The notes: generated from the sequence alone by a model not told the origin. Positions 1 to 5,903 are shown, counted from the stretch's first letter. The stretch: DNA of 5,966 nucleotides from Phycisphaerales bacterium (GCA_030680655.1 JAUXUZ010000379.1:1-5966), one strand, 5' to 3'. Translations and numbers: made by a program.

Positions 1-2
1 TC

Positions 3-359
3 TATTCCGCGTCCCACGAGTGGCACAAAGTAGACGGCGACTCCTGCACCGTCGGCATCACCCGCTACGCCGTCGACGCCCTGACCGACGTGACCTATGT
101 GAACACCAAGGCCGTCGGCACGAAGGTGGCCGCCGGAGGGATCGTGGGTGAGGTCGAGTCGGTCAAGACTACCAGCGACGTCTACTCGGCCCTGGGGGGC
201 GAGATCACCGAGGTCAACAAAGCCCTGGTAGACAACCCCGCCCTGCTCAACGCCGACCCTTACGCCAACTGGCTTGTCAAGCTCAAGATCACCGACAACT
301 CAGGGATCGACAAGCTCAGCAAGGCCGACGCGTACGACAAGGCCAACCCCGCACACTAA
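3..359 (+). CDS. gcvH: Glycine cleavage system H protein, 5'-truncated by the window edge
   Basis: GcvH carries the lipoyl arm that shuttles the aminomethyl group between the P, T and L proteins of the cytoplasmic glycine cleavage complex. The frame is open from base 3 and gives 118 residues before TAA at 357-359. The family usually has about 125-130 residues, so only a few N-terminal ones are missing. Visible family motifs are YSASHEW at the very start, TVGITRYAVDALTDVTYV, and the lipoylation motif GEVESVKTTSDVYSALGGE. The lysine that would be lipoylated is encoded at 165-167 (55th visible residue). NPALLNADPYANWLVKLK near the C-terminus is also typical. A GTG at 90 is in frame but internal, because conserved sequence continues upstream of it. 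No gcvT or gcvP is in view; they could lie to the left. A stem-loop follows about 80 bases after the stop. Identification is very secure. Confidence 0.96.
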   Translation, partial: YSASHEWHKVDGDSCTVGITRYAVDALTDVTYVNTKAVGTKVAAGGIVGEVESVKTTSDVYSALGGEITEVNKALVDNPALLNADPYANWLVKLKITDNSGIDKLSKADAYDKANPAH

Positions 360-437
360 TCGCGGCCCAAGCCTGACGGAAGCAAACCCCGCGCGATCCG
401 AGCCGAAACGCGTCTACTTCGAGAACCCTGCCTGCAG

Positions 438-460
438 CGACCGCGTACCCACCGCGGTCG
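438..460 (+). terminator. GC-rich stem-loop between gcvH and the ABC operon, possible terminator
   Basis: A perfect 8-bp inverted repeat (CGACCGCG at 438-445, CGCGGTCG at 453-460) encloses a 7-base loop and is followed by TTCCCCCCTT rather than a run of T. It lies 78 bases after the gcvH stop and 21 bases before the ATPase start. It could end gcvH transcription or shape the leader of the ABC operon. Without a T tract, classical intrinsic termination is uncertain. Confidence 0.4.
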
Positions 461-481
461 TTCCCCCCTTCGCGCAACCGC

Positions 482-1210
482 ATGATCCGCTGCCAGAACG
501 TGCACAAGTCGTACCGCCTCGGCCCACGCACCGTGCACGCGCTGCGCGGGGCGGACCTTGTGATCGACACGCCCGGTTTCTACGCGATCATGGGCGCCAG
601 CGGCTCGGGCAAGAGCACGCTGCTGCACCTGCTCGGCGCTCTCGATACGCCAGACCAGGGCACGATCGAAGTCGGCGGGCGCTCGCTTCACAACCTCACC
701 GAACGCGAGTTGACCACGTTCCGCCGCACCGGCATCGGCATCGTGTTCCAGCAGTTCAACCTCATCCCCACGCTCACGGCCAGGGAGAACGTCGAACTCC
801 CCGGCGTGCTCGCGGGCGACAACCCACAGACCCTCGCCGCCCGTTCGGCTGAACTGCTGGAGTCACTCGGCGTCGCCCACCGCGCGACGCACCGCCCAGA
901 CTCTCTTTCCGGCGGCGAGCAGCAACGCGTCGCCATCGCTCGGGCGCTGCTCTACCGGCCCGCCGTGCTGCTGGCCGACGAACCGACCGGAGCCCTCGAC
1001 AGCCGCAGCGCCGAGGCCCTGTGGGACCTGCTCGCCGCCGTCGCTGCGCAGCAGAACACGACCATCGTGATGGTCACCCACGAGCCGGCCGCGGCCGCGC
1101 ACTGCCGGCACGTATTTGTGATCCAGGACGGGCGCATGATCGGTGGCTTCGACACGGAGGGAACCGATGCGGGCGGCGTGGCGACTCGCTACCAGCAACT
1201 TGTCCGCTAG
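482..1210 (+). CDS. ABC transporter ATP-binding protein (LolD/MacB/YbbA-type)
   Basis: This 242-residue cytoplasmic ATPase should power the FtsX-type permease encoded directly downstream. All nucleotide-binding-domain motifs are present: Walker A GASGSGKST (38-46), Q-loop FQQFNLIP (89-96), signature LSGGEQQR (142-149), Walker B with catalytic Glu VLLADEP (162-168, E167), D-loop GALD (170-173) and switch histidine H200 in MVTHE. The FQQFNLIPTLTARENVELP and DEPTGALDS sequences are characteristic of the LolD/MacB/YbbA branch, which works with mechanotransmission permeases rather than importers. ATG 482 is the only reasonable start: no in-frame ATG or GTG lies in the preceding gap, and the protein begins in register with the family. 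No Shine-Dalgarno is evident. The C-terminus runs some 40 residues beyond H200, and its last 44 bases overlap the permease gene. The family is certain; the choice between LolD, YbbA and another subfamily is not. Confidence 0.95.
   Translation: MIRCQNVHKSYRLGPRTVHALRGADLVIDTPGFYAIMGASGSGKSTLLHLLGALDTPDQGTIEVGGRSLHNLTERELTTFRRTGIGIVFQQFNLIPTLTARENVELPGVLAGDNPQTLAARSAELLESLGVAHRATHRPDSLSGGEQQRVAIARALLYRPAVLLADEPTGALDSRSAEALWDLLAAVAAQQNTTIVMVTHEPAAAAHCRHVFVIQDGRMIGGFDTEGTDAGGVATRYQQLVR
1156..1161 (+). promoter_or_regulatory. Ribosome binding site of the permease, deciding its start
   Basis: GGAGGG stands 5 bases before ATG 1167, inside the coding sequence of the upstream ATPase. It favours 1167 over the in-frame GTG at 1143, which would lie upstream of this site, and it indicates translational coupling of the two genes. 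Confidence 0.75.
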
Positions 1211-3743
1211 GCGCGGGCGCACGGCCCTGCTGTGCGCGTGCGTGGCCCTCTGCGCCGCCCTGGTTGTCGCCATCGGGTGCGCCATCGCCTCGATCAACCT
1301 GGGCCTTGAGCAGCGCATTACCGAGACCGTCGGCGCCGGCACGCTCCGCCTTACCCACCCCGGCCGGACGCACTTTGACGCGTCGATCATCGCCATGGCC
1401 GAAGGGTGGCCGGGCGTCAAGGTTGTTTCGGGGCGGCTGATCGACTCGCTCGCCCTGAACAACCCGCGTGCGAAGGTCGATCACCGCACCATCACCTACG
1501 GGATCATCCCGGGTCGTGAGCAGCAACTTCGCCCGTTCGACCTCGCCAGCGGGCGCATGCTCGAGAAAGACGACGAAGCGGTCCTGGACATCCGCACCGC
1601 CGAACTGCTGCAGTTGAGCGTGGGCGACACCTTCGAGGTCCTCCGCTTCGGCGACACAGACATCCTGAAAGTGGTAGGAACCGTCCGCCCCCCACCGCTC
1701 TCTGGCTACCTCGGTGCCCAGACGCCCGTCTACCTCACCCTCGCGACGCTGCAGCGCCTCACCGACCACCCAAACGCCGTGCACGAGATCGAGATCGTGC
1801 TCGAGGGACCCGCCGCCGACAACGCCGAAGGGTTCGTCGCCGCCCACAGCGCCCAGGTGCCCAAGCCGCTGATCCTTCAGCCCACCGCCCGCGTAACCGC
1901 CGGGTTCCAGTCCAACCGCCAGACGTCGCAGATCGCCCTGGTCATCGCGAGCGTCTTCGCGTTCCTCGCGGCCTCGTTTATCATCGCCACCGGCATGACC
2001 ACCGGCGTCACCGAGCGCACCCGCGAGCTGGCGATCCTGCGGTGCATCGGCGCCACACGCGGCCAGCTCGCCGCGGCGCAGGTCTGCTCGGGTCTGATCG
2101 TGGGACTCATCGGCGCGTGCATCGGGCTCCCCATCGGCGTCGGTGGCGCGGCGTGGCTGGTCTCGATGTACCCGGCCCAGCTGCCCGGCGGGTTTGCGAT
2201 GAGCGGCTGGGGCGTGGTGACGGCGGCGGTCGGCGCAGTGGGCGCGGGCGTGATCGGCGCGGGCTGGTCGGCGTGGAACGCCGCCCGCGTCTCGCCGCTT
2301 CAGGGCCTCACCGCGCGGTCTGTTCCGGCGCGGAAGCGCACCGTGATCGCCATGCTCGTGTGTGCGCTGGCGCTGATCGCTCTGCACGCGGCCGTCGTGC
2401 TGACGCGCCCCGCAAACACGGACAACTTCTTCTGGTTCTACGTGCCCATCGCCATCCCGGCCATGCTCACCGGCTACTTCATGCTCGGCACGCCGCTGAC
2501 GGTCTTCGTCGGGCGGGTCGTCTCGCCGGTGCTGTCGGTGGTCCTGCGCCTGCCGCCCCGCCTGCTCGCCCGCACCCTCGCGCAGACGCCTTTCCGGCAC
2601 GGGTTCACGGCCGCGAGCATGATGGTCGGCCTGGCGATGCTGATCTCGATCTGGACCAACGGGCGGAGCGTGCTGGAGTTCTGGCTCGACAAGATGGACT
2701 TCCCCGACGGATTCGTCACCGGGCTGAGCATCAAACCCGACACCGCCGAACGCATCCGCGCAGTCCCCGGTGTGAAGGACGCGTGCGCCATCACCCTGCA
2801 GAACGTGAGCACGGGCGCGTTCGGCATCAGCGGGCTGACGAAGTACAAGACCACGTTCCTCGCGTTCGAGCCCGATTCGTTCTTTGACATGACGCGGGTG
2901 GACTGGGTGCAGGGTGACCAGGCGACGGCGATCGCGCGGCTCAAGCAGGGGGGCGCGGTGCTGGTGGCGAAGGAGTTCTACGTCACGAAGCGGATCGGCC
3001 TTGGCAGCAAGATCAAGCTCGTCGACGACGGCGGCACACCCTACGAGTTCGAGGTCGTCGGCGTCGTCACCAGCCCCGGGCTCGACATCGCCAGCAAGTT
3101 CTTCGACATCGGCGAGAACTATGTCGACCAGGCGATTAACAGCGTCTTCGGGACGCGAGCCGACCTCAAACGCTGCTTCGGCAACGACGCGATCAACCTC
3201 GTGCAGGTCAATTTCCAGCCGGGGGCAGACCCGGAGGCAACCTACACGGCGATCCGGCGCCTCCCCGGCACCGGCATCATCGCCGGCGGCACGGCCGTGT
3301 GGCTCAAGAAGCACCTGCACGAGATGATCGGCGGTTCGCTCAGGATCTTCTCGCTGGTGGCGATCGGCGCACTGCTCATCGCCTCGTTCGGCGTCGCGAA
3401 CATCATCATCGCGGGCGTGCAGGCACGCACCTACCAGTTCGGCGTGCTCCGCGCCATCGGTGCGCACCGCTGGCTGCTGGGGCGGCTGGTCATCGGCGAG
3501 GCGCTCATCATCGCCCTCGCGGCCTGCCTGCTCGGCTCCGGGCTCGGCCTGCAGGCCGCGTGGGGCGGGCAGAACGTCACCTCGTCAACCATCGGCGTCG
3601 AGTTCGGCTTCCGCCCACCCTACGGCGCGATGGCGTGGGCGTGGCTCACCGTCACCGTCATCACCGTTGGCGCGGCGGCACCCACCGCTTGGGCCCTGGT
3701 GCGACGCTCGCCGCGGCAACTGCTCGGTGTGATGCGGGGGTGA
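1167..3743 (+). CDS. FtsX-family ABC transporter permease, two-repeat 10-helix (YbbP-like)
   Basis: An 858-residue inner-membrane permease. Ten hydrophobic segments can be read, near residues 20-43, 255-279, 306-333, 344-369, 391-413, 422-448, 481-497, 724-750, 773-798 and 820-845. Two large soluble, presumably periplasmic, domains lie at about 44-252 and 500-720, each following the first helix of an FtsX-type repeat. Helices 5 and 6 act as linker. The coupling segments are recognisable twice: ERTRELAILRCIGATRGQL (283-301) and ARTYQFGVLRAIGAHRWLL (753-771). This duplicated layout and length match YbbP-type permeases (E. coli YbbP is about 800 residues) rather than MacB (4 helices, ATPase fused) or LolC/LolE (4 helices each). 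Family knowledge suggests ATP-driven conformational work on a periplasmic or membrane-bound substrate; the substrate cannot be read from the sequence. ATG 1167 is preferred for its GGAGGG site; GTG 1143 would add 8 residues. The gene overlaps the ATPase by 44 bases, so the two form an operon. No HlyD-type adaptor or outer-membrane gene is adjacent. Confidence 0.9.
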   Translation: MRAAWRLATSNLSARRGRTALLCACVALCAALVVAIGCAIASINLGLEQRITETVGAGTLRLTHPGRTHFDASIIAMAEGWPGVKVVSGRLIDSLALNNPRAKVDHRTITYGIIPGREQQLRPFDLASGRMLEKDDEAVLDIRTAELLQLSVGDTFEVLRFGDTDILKVVGTVRPPPLSGYLGAQTPVYLTLATLQRLTDHPNAVHEIEIVLEGPAADNAEGFVAAHSAQVPKPLILQPTARVTAGFQSNRQTSQIALVIASVFAFLAASFIIATGMTTGVTERTRELAILRCIGATRGQLAAAQVCSGLIVGLIGACIGLPIGVGGAAWLVSMYPAQLPGGFAMSGWGVVTAAVGAVGAGVIGAGWSAWNAARVSPLQGLTARSVPARKRTVIAMLVCALALIALHAAVVLTRPANTDNFFWFYVPIAIPAMLTGYFMLGTPLTVFVGRVVSPVLSVVLRLPPRLLARTLAQTPFRHGFTAASMMVGLAMLISIWTNGRSVLEFWLDKMDFPDGFVTGLSIKPDTAERIRAVPGVKDACAITLQNVSTGAFGISGLTKYKTTFLAFEPDSFFDMTRVDWVQGDQATAIARLKQGGAVLVAKEFYVTKRIGLGSKIKLVDDGGTPYEFEVVGVVTSPGLDIASKFFDIGENYVDQAINSVFGTRADLKRCFGNDAINLVQVNFQPGADPEATYTAIRRLPGTGIIAGGTAVWLKKHLHEMIGGSLRIFSLVAIGALLIASFGVANIIIAGVQARTYQFGVLRAIGAHRWLLGRLVIGEALIIALAACLLGSGLGLQAAWGGQNVTSSTIGVEFGFRPPYGAMAWAWLTVTVITVGAAAPTAWALVRRSPRQLLGVMRG

Positions 3744-3760
3744 GCCTGCAACGTTCACCC
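3738..3760. terminator. Weak stem-loop between convergent genes
   Basis: GGGTGA (3738-3743, including the permease stop codon) and TCACCC (3755-3760) form a 6-bp inverted repeat with an 11-base loop. It sits in the 28-base gap between the convergent permease and DUF2330 fragment. There is no T tract on either strand. Its position suits a shared terminator, but a repeat this short can arise by chance in GC-rich DNA. Confidence 0.2.
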
Positions 3761-3771
3761 GCGCAGCCGCA

Positions 3772-4666
3772 TCATCTCCTCAAGATCGATAGCCGGTAGG
3801 CCTGCTCGCTCGCACCGTAGCCATCGTAAAGTTCAACCCAGACCTCACCGGCGTCGTCGGTCCGTAGCGTGTAGCCGTTGGGGGTGTCGCCTTCGAGCGG
3901 CAGACTCACGTACGGCTCGACCTTCGCCGCGCGCTTCGTGGCGATGAACGCCCGGATGTTCTCGATTCCATCCGGACCCTCGTCACTCAGGTGATAGACC
4001 ATCTGCTGCCCCAGACGTTCGACGCGGCGGCCGATCCGCACTTCGCCGCTGAACGTTGGCAGGGCCGCGGCGACGCCCACGCACACGATCAGGCCGAAGC
4101 CGAGGCACGCGGCGAACCACTGCGTCTGCCGCCTGTTCGAGACCGTACTCACGCTGGCGACGATGGCGAGCGCGAACACGCCGACCGCTGCGAGACCGGC
4201 CCCCCACTCGGCACCGACACCCCGCGCCCCCGCACGCGTGTAGAGCGTTTCGCCGATCCGCTCGCCGGTGGAGCTGATGCTGATCGGCATATCGGCGGCC
4301 TGCTGCTGAGACGTCAGGCGGCCGGTAAGGCGGGTGATCCACGCGGGCGGGTCGCTCTGGACGCCGGGCTTGCCGACGCGAGACGCGAGTTCCTGCAGGC
4401 CTTCGTGCACCAGCGGCACGCCGTCGGGCACGTAGTCTGCGCTCTTGGCGTAGAGGGGGCTTGAGCGGGCCACCCGCATGCCAGGCGCGGCCGCGGTTGC
4501 GTCGGCGATCACGCACAGCTCAAGGTCGAGCGGGCCGTTGCCGGCGCCGGTGAGCTTCATGGGGTAGACGGGGCTTGGCGTAGCAAATCGCAGGACCAGC
4601 GGCGTCGGCTCGAGCCGCTCGCCGCTGGCTGGCTGAGCGAGCCGTGCCGCGACGAAGACCCACCCC
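3772..4666 (-). pseudogene. 3' fragment of a DUF2330-type membrane protein gene, truncated by an IS3-family element
   Basis: The - strand is open from the IS boundary at 4666 to a TGA at 3774-3772, keeping 297 residues of a longer protein. Residues below are numbered from the first retained codon. The early part (GWVFVAARL at 1-9, LVLRFATPSPVYPMKLTG at 23-40, then LDLELCVIAD) and WITRLTGRLT (109-118) resemble the C-terminal half of DUF2330 proteins, a family of unknown function that usually starts with a signal peptide. Two membrane segments follow at about 155-175 and 183-203, then a soluble tail of about 95 residues without a recognised domain. An ATG at 4560-4558 would give 262 residues, but it lies inside the conserved motif (YPMKLTG) and has no Shine-Dalgarno, so I take it as internal. 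The N-terminal half should lie beyond the IS, outside the window. The disruption is secure; the DUF2330 name rests on motif recognition only. Confidence 0.75.
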
Positions 4667-4706
4667 TGACCTGCCCCCGTTTTCTGTACCAGCCGCTATG
4701 AGAGTC
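4667..4706. repeat. Terminal inverted repeat of the IS3-family element, orfB end
   Basis: The 40 bases pair with the reverse complement of 5926-5966: 32 matches in 41 aligned columns, with 8 mismatches and one gap. An outer block of 12 identical bases (TGACCTGCCCCC) and an inner block of 11 (CTATGAGAGTC, 4696-4706) flank a diverged middle. The inner block contains the orfB stop codon (TAG at 4698-4696 on the - strand). Confidence 0.92.
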
Positions 4707-5580
4707 GTGGAAGGGTAGTCGAACACGCTGTCGGTGCCGGAGGGAGGGGCGCAGCCCCGACCGGAGGCACCGACAGCGTCGCCGCGAACGCCGCCGGGGG
4801 CACGTACCCCAGCGAGCTGTGCGGCCGGTGGTGGTTGTACTCGTGCCGCCACGAGGCCGCCAGGGCCTTGGCGTCCCGCGCACCCTCGAACACTTCCGCG
4901 TTGAGCAGTTCGTCGCGCAGACGCGAGTGGAAGCTCTCCGCGTACCCGTTCTCCCACGGGCTGCCCGGAGCAATGTACAGGCTCTCCACCCCCGTCAGCC
5001 CCGCCAGACGGCGGATCGTCTTGGCGATGAACTCCGGCCCGTTGTCGCTGCGGATGTGCACCGGCACGCCCCGCGTGGTGAACAGGTCGATCAGCACCTC
5101 CGCCACGCCCCGGGCGGTCATCGATCGACCGACCTCCAACGCCACGCACTCACGCGTGAACTCATCGACCACGCTCAGCCACTTCAAGGGCCGGCCACGC
5201 GCATCGGTGTCGTGGATGAAGTCCACCGCCCACACGTGGTTCATGTGCCCGGCGCGACGCCGCAGGATGCCGTTCTCACTGCACCCAAGACGCGTGCGTT
5301 TGTGCCGCTTTCCAGGCACCCGCAACCCCTCCTGTCTCCACAGCCGGTAGACCCGCTTGCGGTTCACACGACAACCCTCCAGACGCAGCATCCCCCACAC
5401 CAGCCGGTAGCCGCGGCGGGGGTGTTGCCGCACCAGCTCGTGCATCCGACGCACCAGGTGCTCGTCCCCGTCGCGGCGGGAGGGGGGGATCGACGCGTAC
5501 CGCTGCGTCGATCGCGCCTGCCCCAGCACCCGGCAGACCCGACGCTCCGACTGGTTCAACTCCGCCCGCACGTGCGTCAC
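4696..5580 (-). CDS. IS3-family transposase OrfB (DDE integrase core)
   Basis: A 294-residue transposase catalytic subunit that cuts and joins the IS ends. An HTH_21-like region covers roughly 40-95 (RRGYRLVWGMLRLEGCRVN), followed by the rve integrase core from about 112. The catalytic residues are D120 (VWAVDF), D179 (IRSDNGPEF) and E215 (NGYAESFHSRLRDELLN), giving the DD(35)E spacing of the family. The usual HHRPHSSLGYVPPAAF motif stands at 250-265. The remaining 30 residues are a low-complexity tail encoded across a large inverted repeat and into the terminal repeat. GTG 5580 overlaps the orfA stop (GTGA) and has GGAGG 6 bases upstream, so OrfB could be made alone. A -1 frameshift at 5616-5610 would instead give an OrfAB fusion of 397 residues, the active form in IS3 elements. 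The gene appears intact. Confidence 0.95.
   Translation of the reverse strand: MTHVRAELNQSERRVCRVLGQARSTQRYASIPPSRRDGDEHLVRRMHELVRQHPRRGYRLVWGMLRLEGCRVNRKRVYRLWRQEGLRVPGKRHKRTRLGCSENGILRRRAGHMNHVWAVDFIHDTDARGRPLKWLSVVDEFTRECVALEVGRSMTARGVAEVLIDLFTTRGVPVHIRSDNGPEFIAKTIRRLAGLTGVESLYIAPGSPWENGYAESFHSRLRDELLNAEVFEGARDAKALAASWRHEYNHHRPHSSLGYVPPAAFAATLSVPPVGAAPLPPAPTACSTTLPRLS
4725..4779. repeat. Long inverted repeat within the 3' end of orfB
   Basis: Perfect 14-bp arms (ACGCTGTCGGTGCC at 4725-4738, GGCACCGACAGCGT at 4766-4779) enclose 27 bases. Those 27 bases contain a second hairpin, GGGGC/GCCCC (4746-4750, 4754-4758) with a 3-base loop. The 7-base stretches between the two stems do not pair. 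The structure lies in the part of orfB that codes for the poorly conserved tail (around residues 268-286). There is no T tract on either side. It may be a transcript or mRNA-stability structure; its role is unknown. Confidence 0.7.
5488..5513. repeat. 9-bp inverted repeat near the 5' end of orfB
   Basis: GATCGACGC (5488-5496) and GCGTCGATC (5505-5513) are perfect complements around an 8-base loop. The repeat lies inside orfB at codons 23-31, upstream of the HTH region. On the - strand it is followed by a C-rich run, not T. It could be an mRNA hairpin early in the transposase message; no function is evident. Confidence 0.55.
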
Positions 5581-5616
5581 GACGCACCTCCGCCGCGCGG
5601 GCGATGCGGCTTTCCC
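5563..5616 (-). promoter_or_regulatory. Candidate programmed -1 frameshift signal (slippery heptamer plus stem-loop)
   Basis: At 5616-5610 the orfA codons read ctG GGA AAG, an X XXY YYZ heptamer; a -1 slip re-pairs them as GGG AAA. After 5-6 bases, CGCCCGC (5603-5597) can pair with GCGGGCG (5569-5563). That stem encloses a 7-bp hairpin at 5587-5572. The -1 frame has no stop between the heptamer and orfB and adds 10 codons before GTG 5580. This arrangement is standard for OrfAB production in IS3 elements. The motif is seen in the sequence; its use is inferred. Confidence 0.65.
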
Positions 5617-5888
5617 AGGTAGTCGTTCGCCTCCTTGAGGATCTGGTTGTCGATCGTCAGGTCCGCCACCGCCTTCTTCAGCCGCGCGTTCTCGACCTCC
5701 AGTTCCTTCAGCCGCCGGGCTTCATCGGCCTTCATCCCACCGTACTGCTCACGCCAGCGGTGGTACGTCTGCTCGCTCACACCCAGAGCCTGCACCACCT
5801 GCGCCACCGTCCTCCCCGCCGCCAGCATCGCCTCCGACTCACACAGCTTGACCACGATCTGTTCCGCCGAATGCCTTGTCCGCTTCAT
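5577..5888 (-). CDS. IS3-family OrfA, HTH DNA-binding protein
   Basis: A 103-residue protein that binds the IS ends, regulates transposition and forms the N-terminal part of the OrfAB transposase. A Tnp_1-type helix-turn-helix spans about 27-50 (TVAQVVQALGVSEQTYHRW, with the usual W45), followed by GGMKADEARRLKELEVENARL. A leucine zipper has leucines at exact heptads (L63, L70, L77, L84) for oligomerisation. Start: ATG 5888 matches the family opening MKRTRHSAEQIV and has AGGAGA 9 bases upstream. A GTG at 5912 is in frame, but the AGGAGA lies downstream of it. The stop TGA (5579-5577) overlaps the orfB GTG by 4 bases. The residues after the slippery site (PHRPRGGGAS) would be lost in the fusion protein. 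Confidence 0.94.
   Translation of the reverse strand: MKRTRHSAEQIVVKLCESEAMLAAGRTVAQVVQALGVSEQTYHRWREQYGGMKADEARRLKELEVENARLKKAVADLTIDNQILKEANDYLGKPHRPRGGGAS
5587..5591 (-). promoter_or_regulatory. Ribosome binding site of orfB
   Basis: GGAGG on the - strand lies 6 bases before GTG 5580, inside the end of orfA. It would allow OrfB to be translated on its own by reinitiation. In the predicted fold of the frameshift region it falls mostly in an unpaired bulge. Confidence 0.6.
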
Positions 5889-5897
5889 CGTCAAGAG

Positions 5898-5903
5898 TCT
5901 CCT
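5898..5903 (-). promoter_or_regulatory. Ribosome binding site of orfA
   Basis: AGGAGA on the - strand stands 9 bases before ATG 5888. It decides for this start over the in-frame GTG at 5912, which lies upstream of the site. Confidence 0.6.

Noticed and set aside
2042..2887. 281-codon + strand frame inside the permease gene
   Set aside because: An out-of-frame, Arg/His/Ala-rich shadow of the permease with no family resemblance.
1074..3467. Very long open frame (797 codons) on the - strand opposite the permease
   Set aside because: Its composition is dominated by Arg, Asp, Gly, Ala and His with no domain or hydrophobic pattern. It mirrors the permease codons in GC-rich DNA, while the + strand product has clear FtsX motifs and helices.
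482..3743. MacAB- or LolCDE-type system
   Set aside because: The ATPase is not fused to the permease as in MacB, there is one 10-helix permease instead of two 4-helix ones as in LolC/E, and no MacA-like adaptor is adjacent.
3772..4560. Independent 262-residue membrane protein starting at ATG 4560
   Set aside because: The frame stays open upstream with conserved-looking sequence (GWVFVAARL, LVLRFATPSPVYP) to the IS boundary. The ATG falls within a motif and lacks a Shine-Dalgarno.
4819..5622. Open frame of 267 codons on the + strand across orfB
   Set aside because: A composition-driven shadow of the transposase gene. It has no recognisable motif, while the - strand has the complete DDE core.
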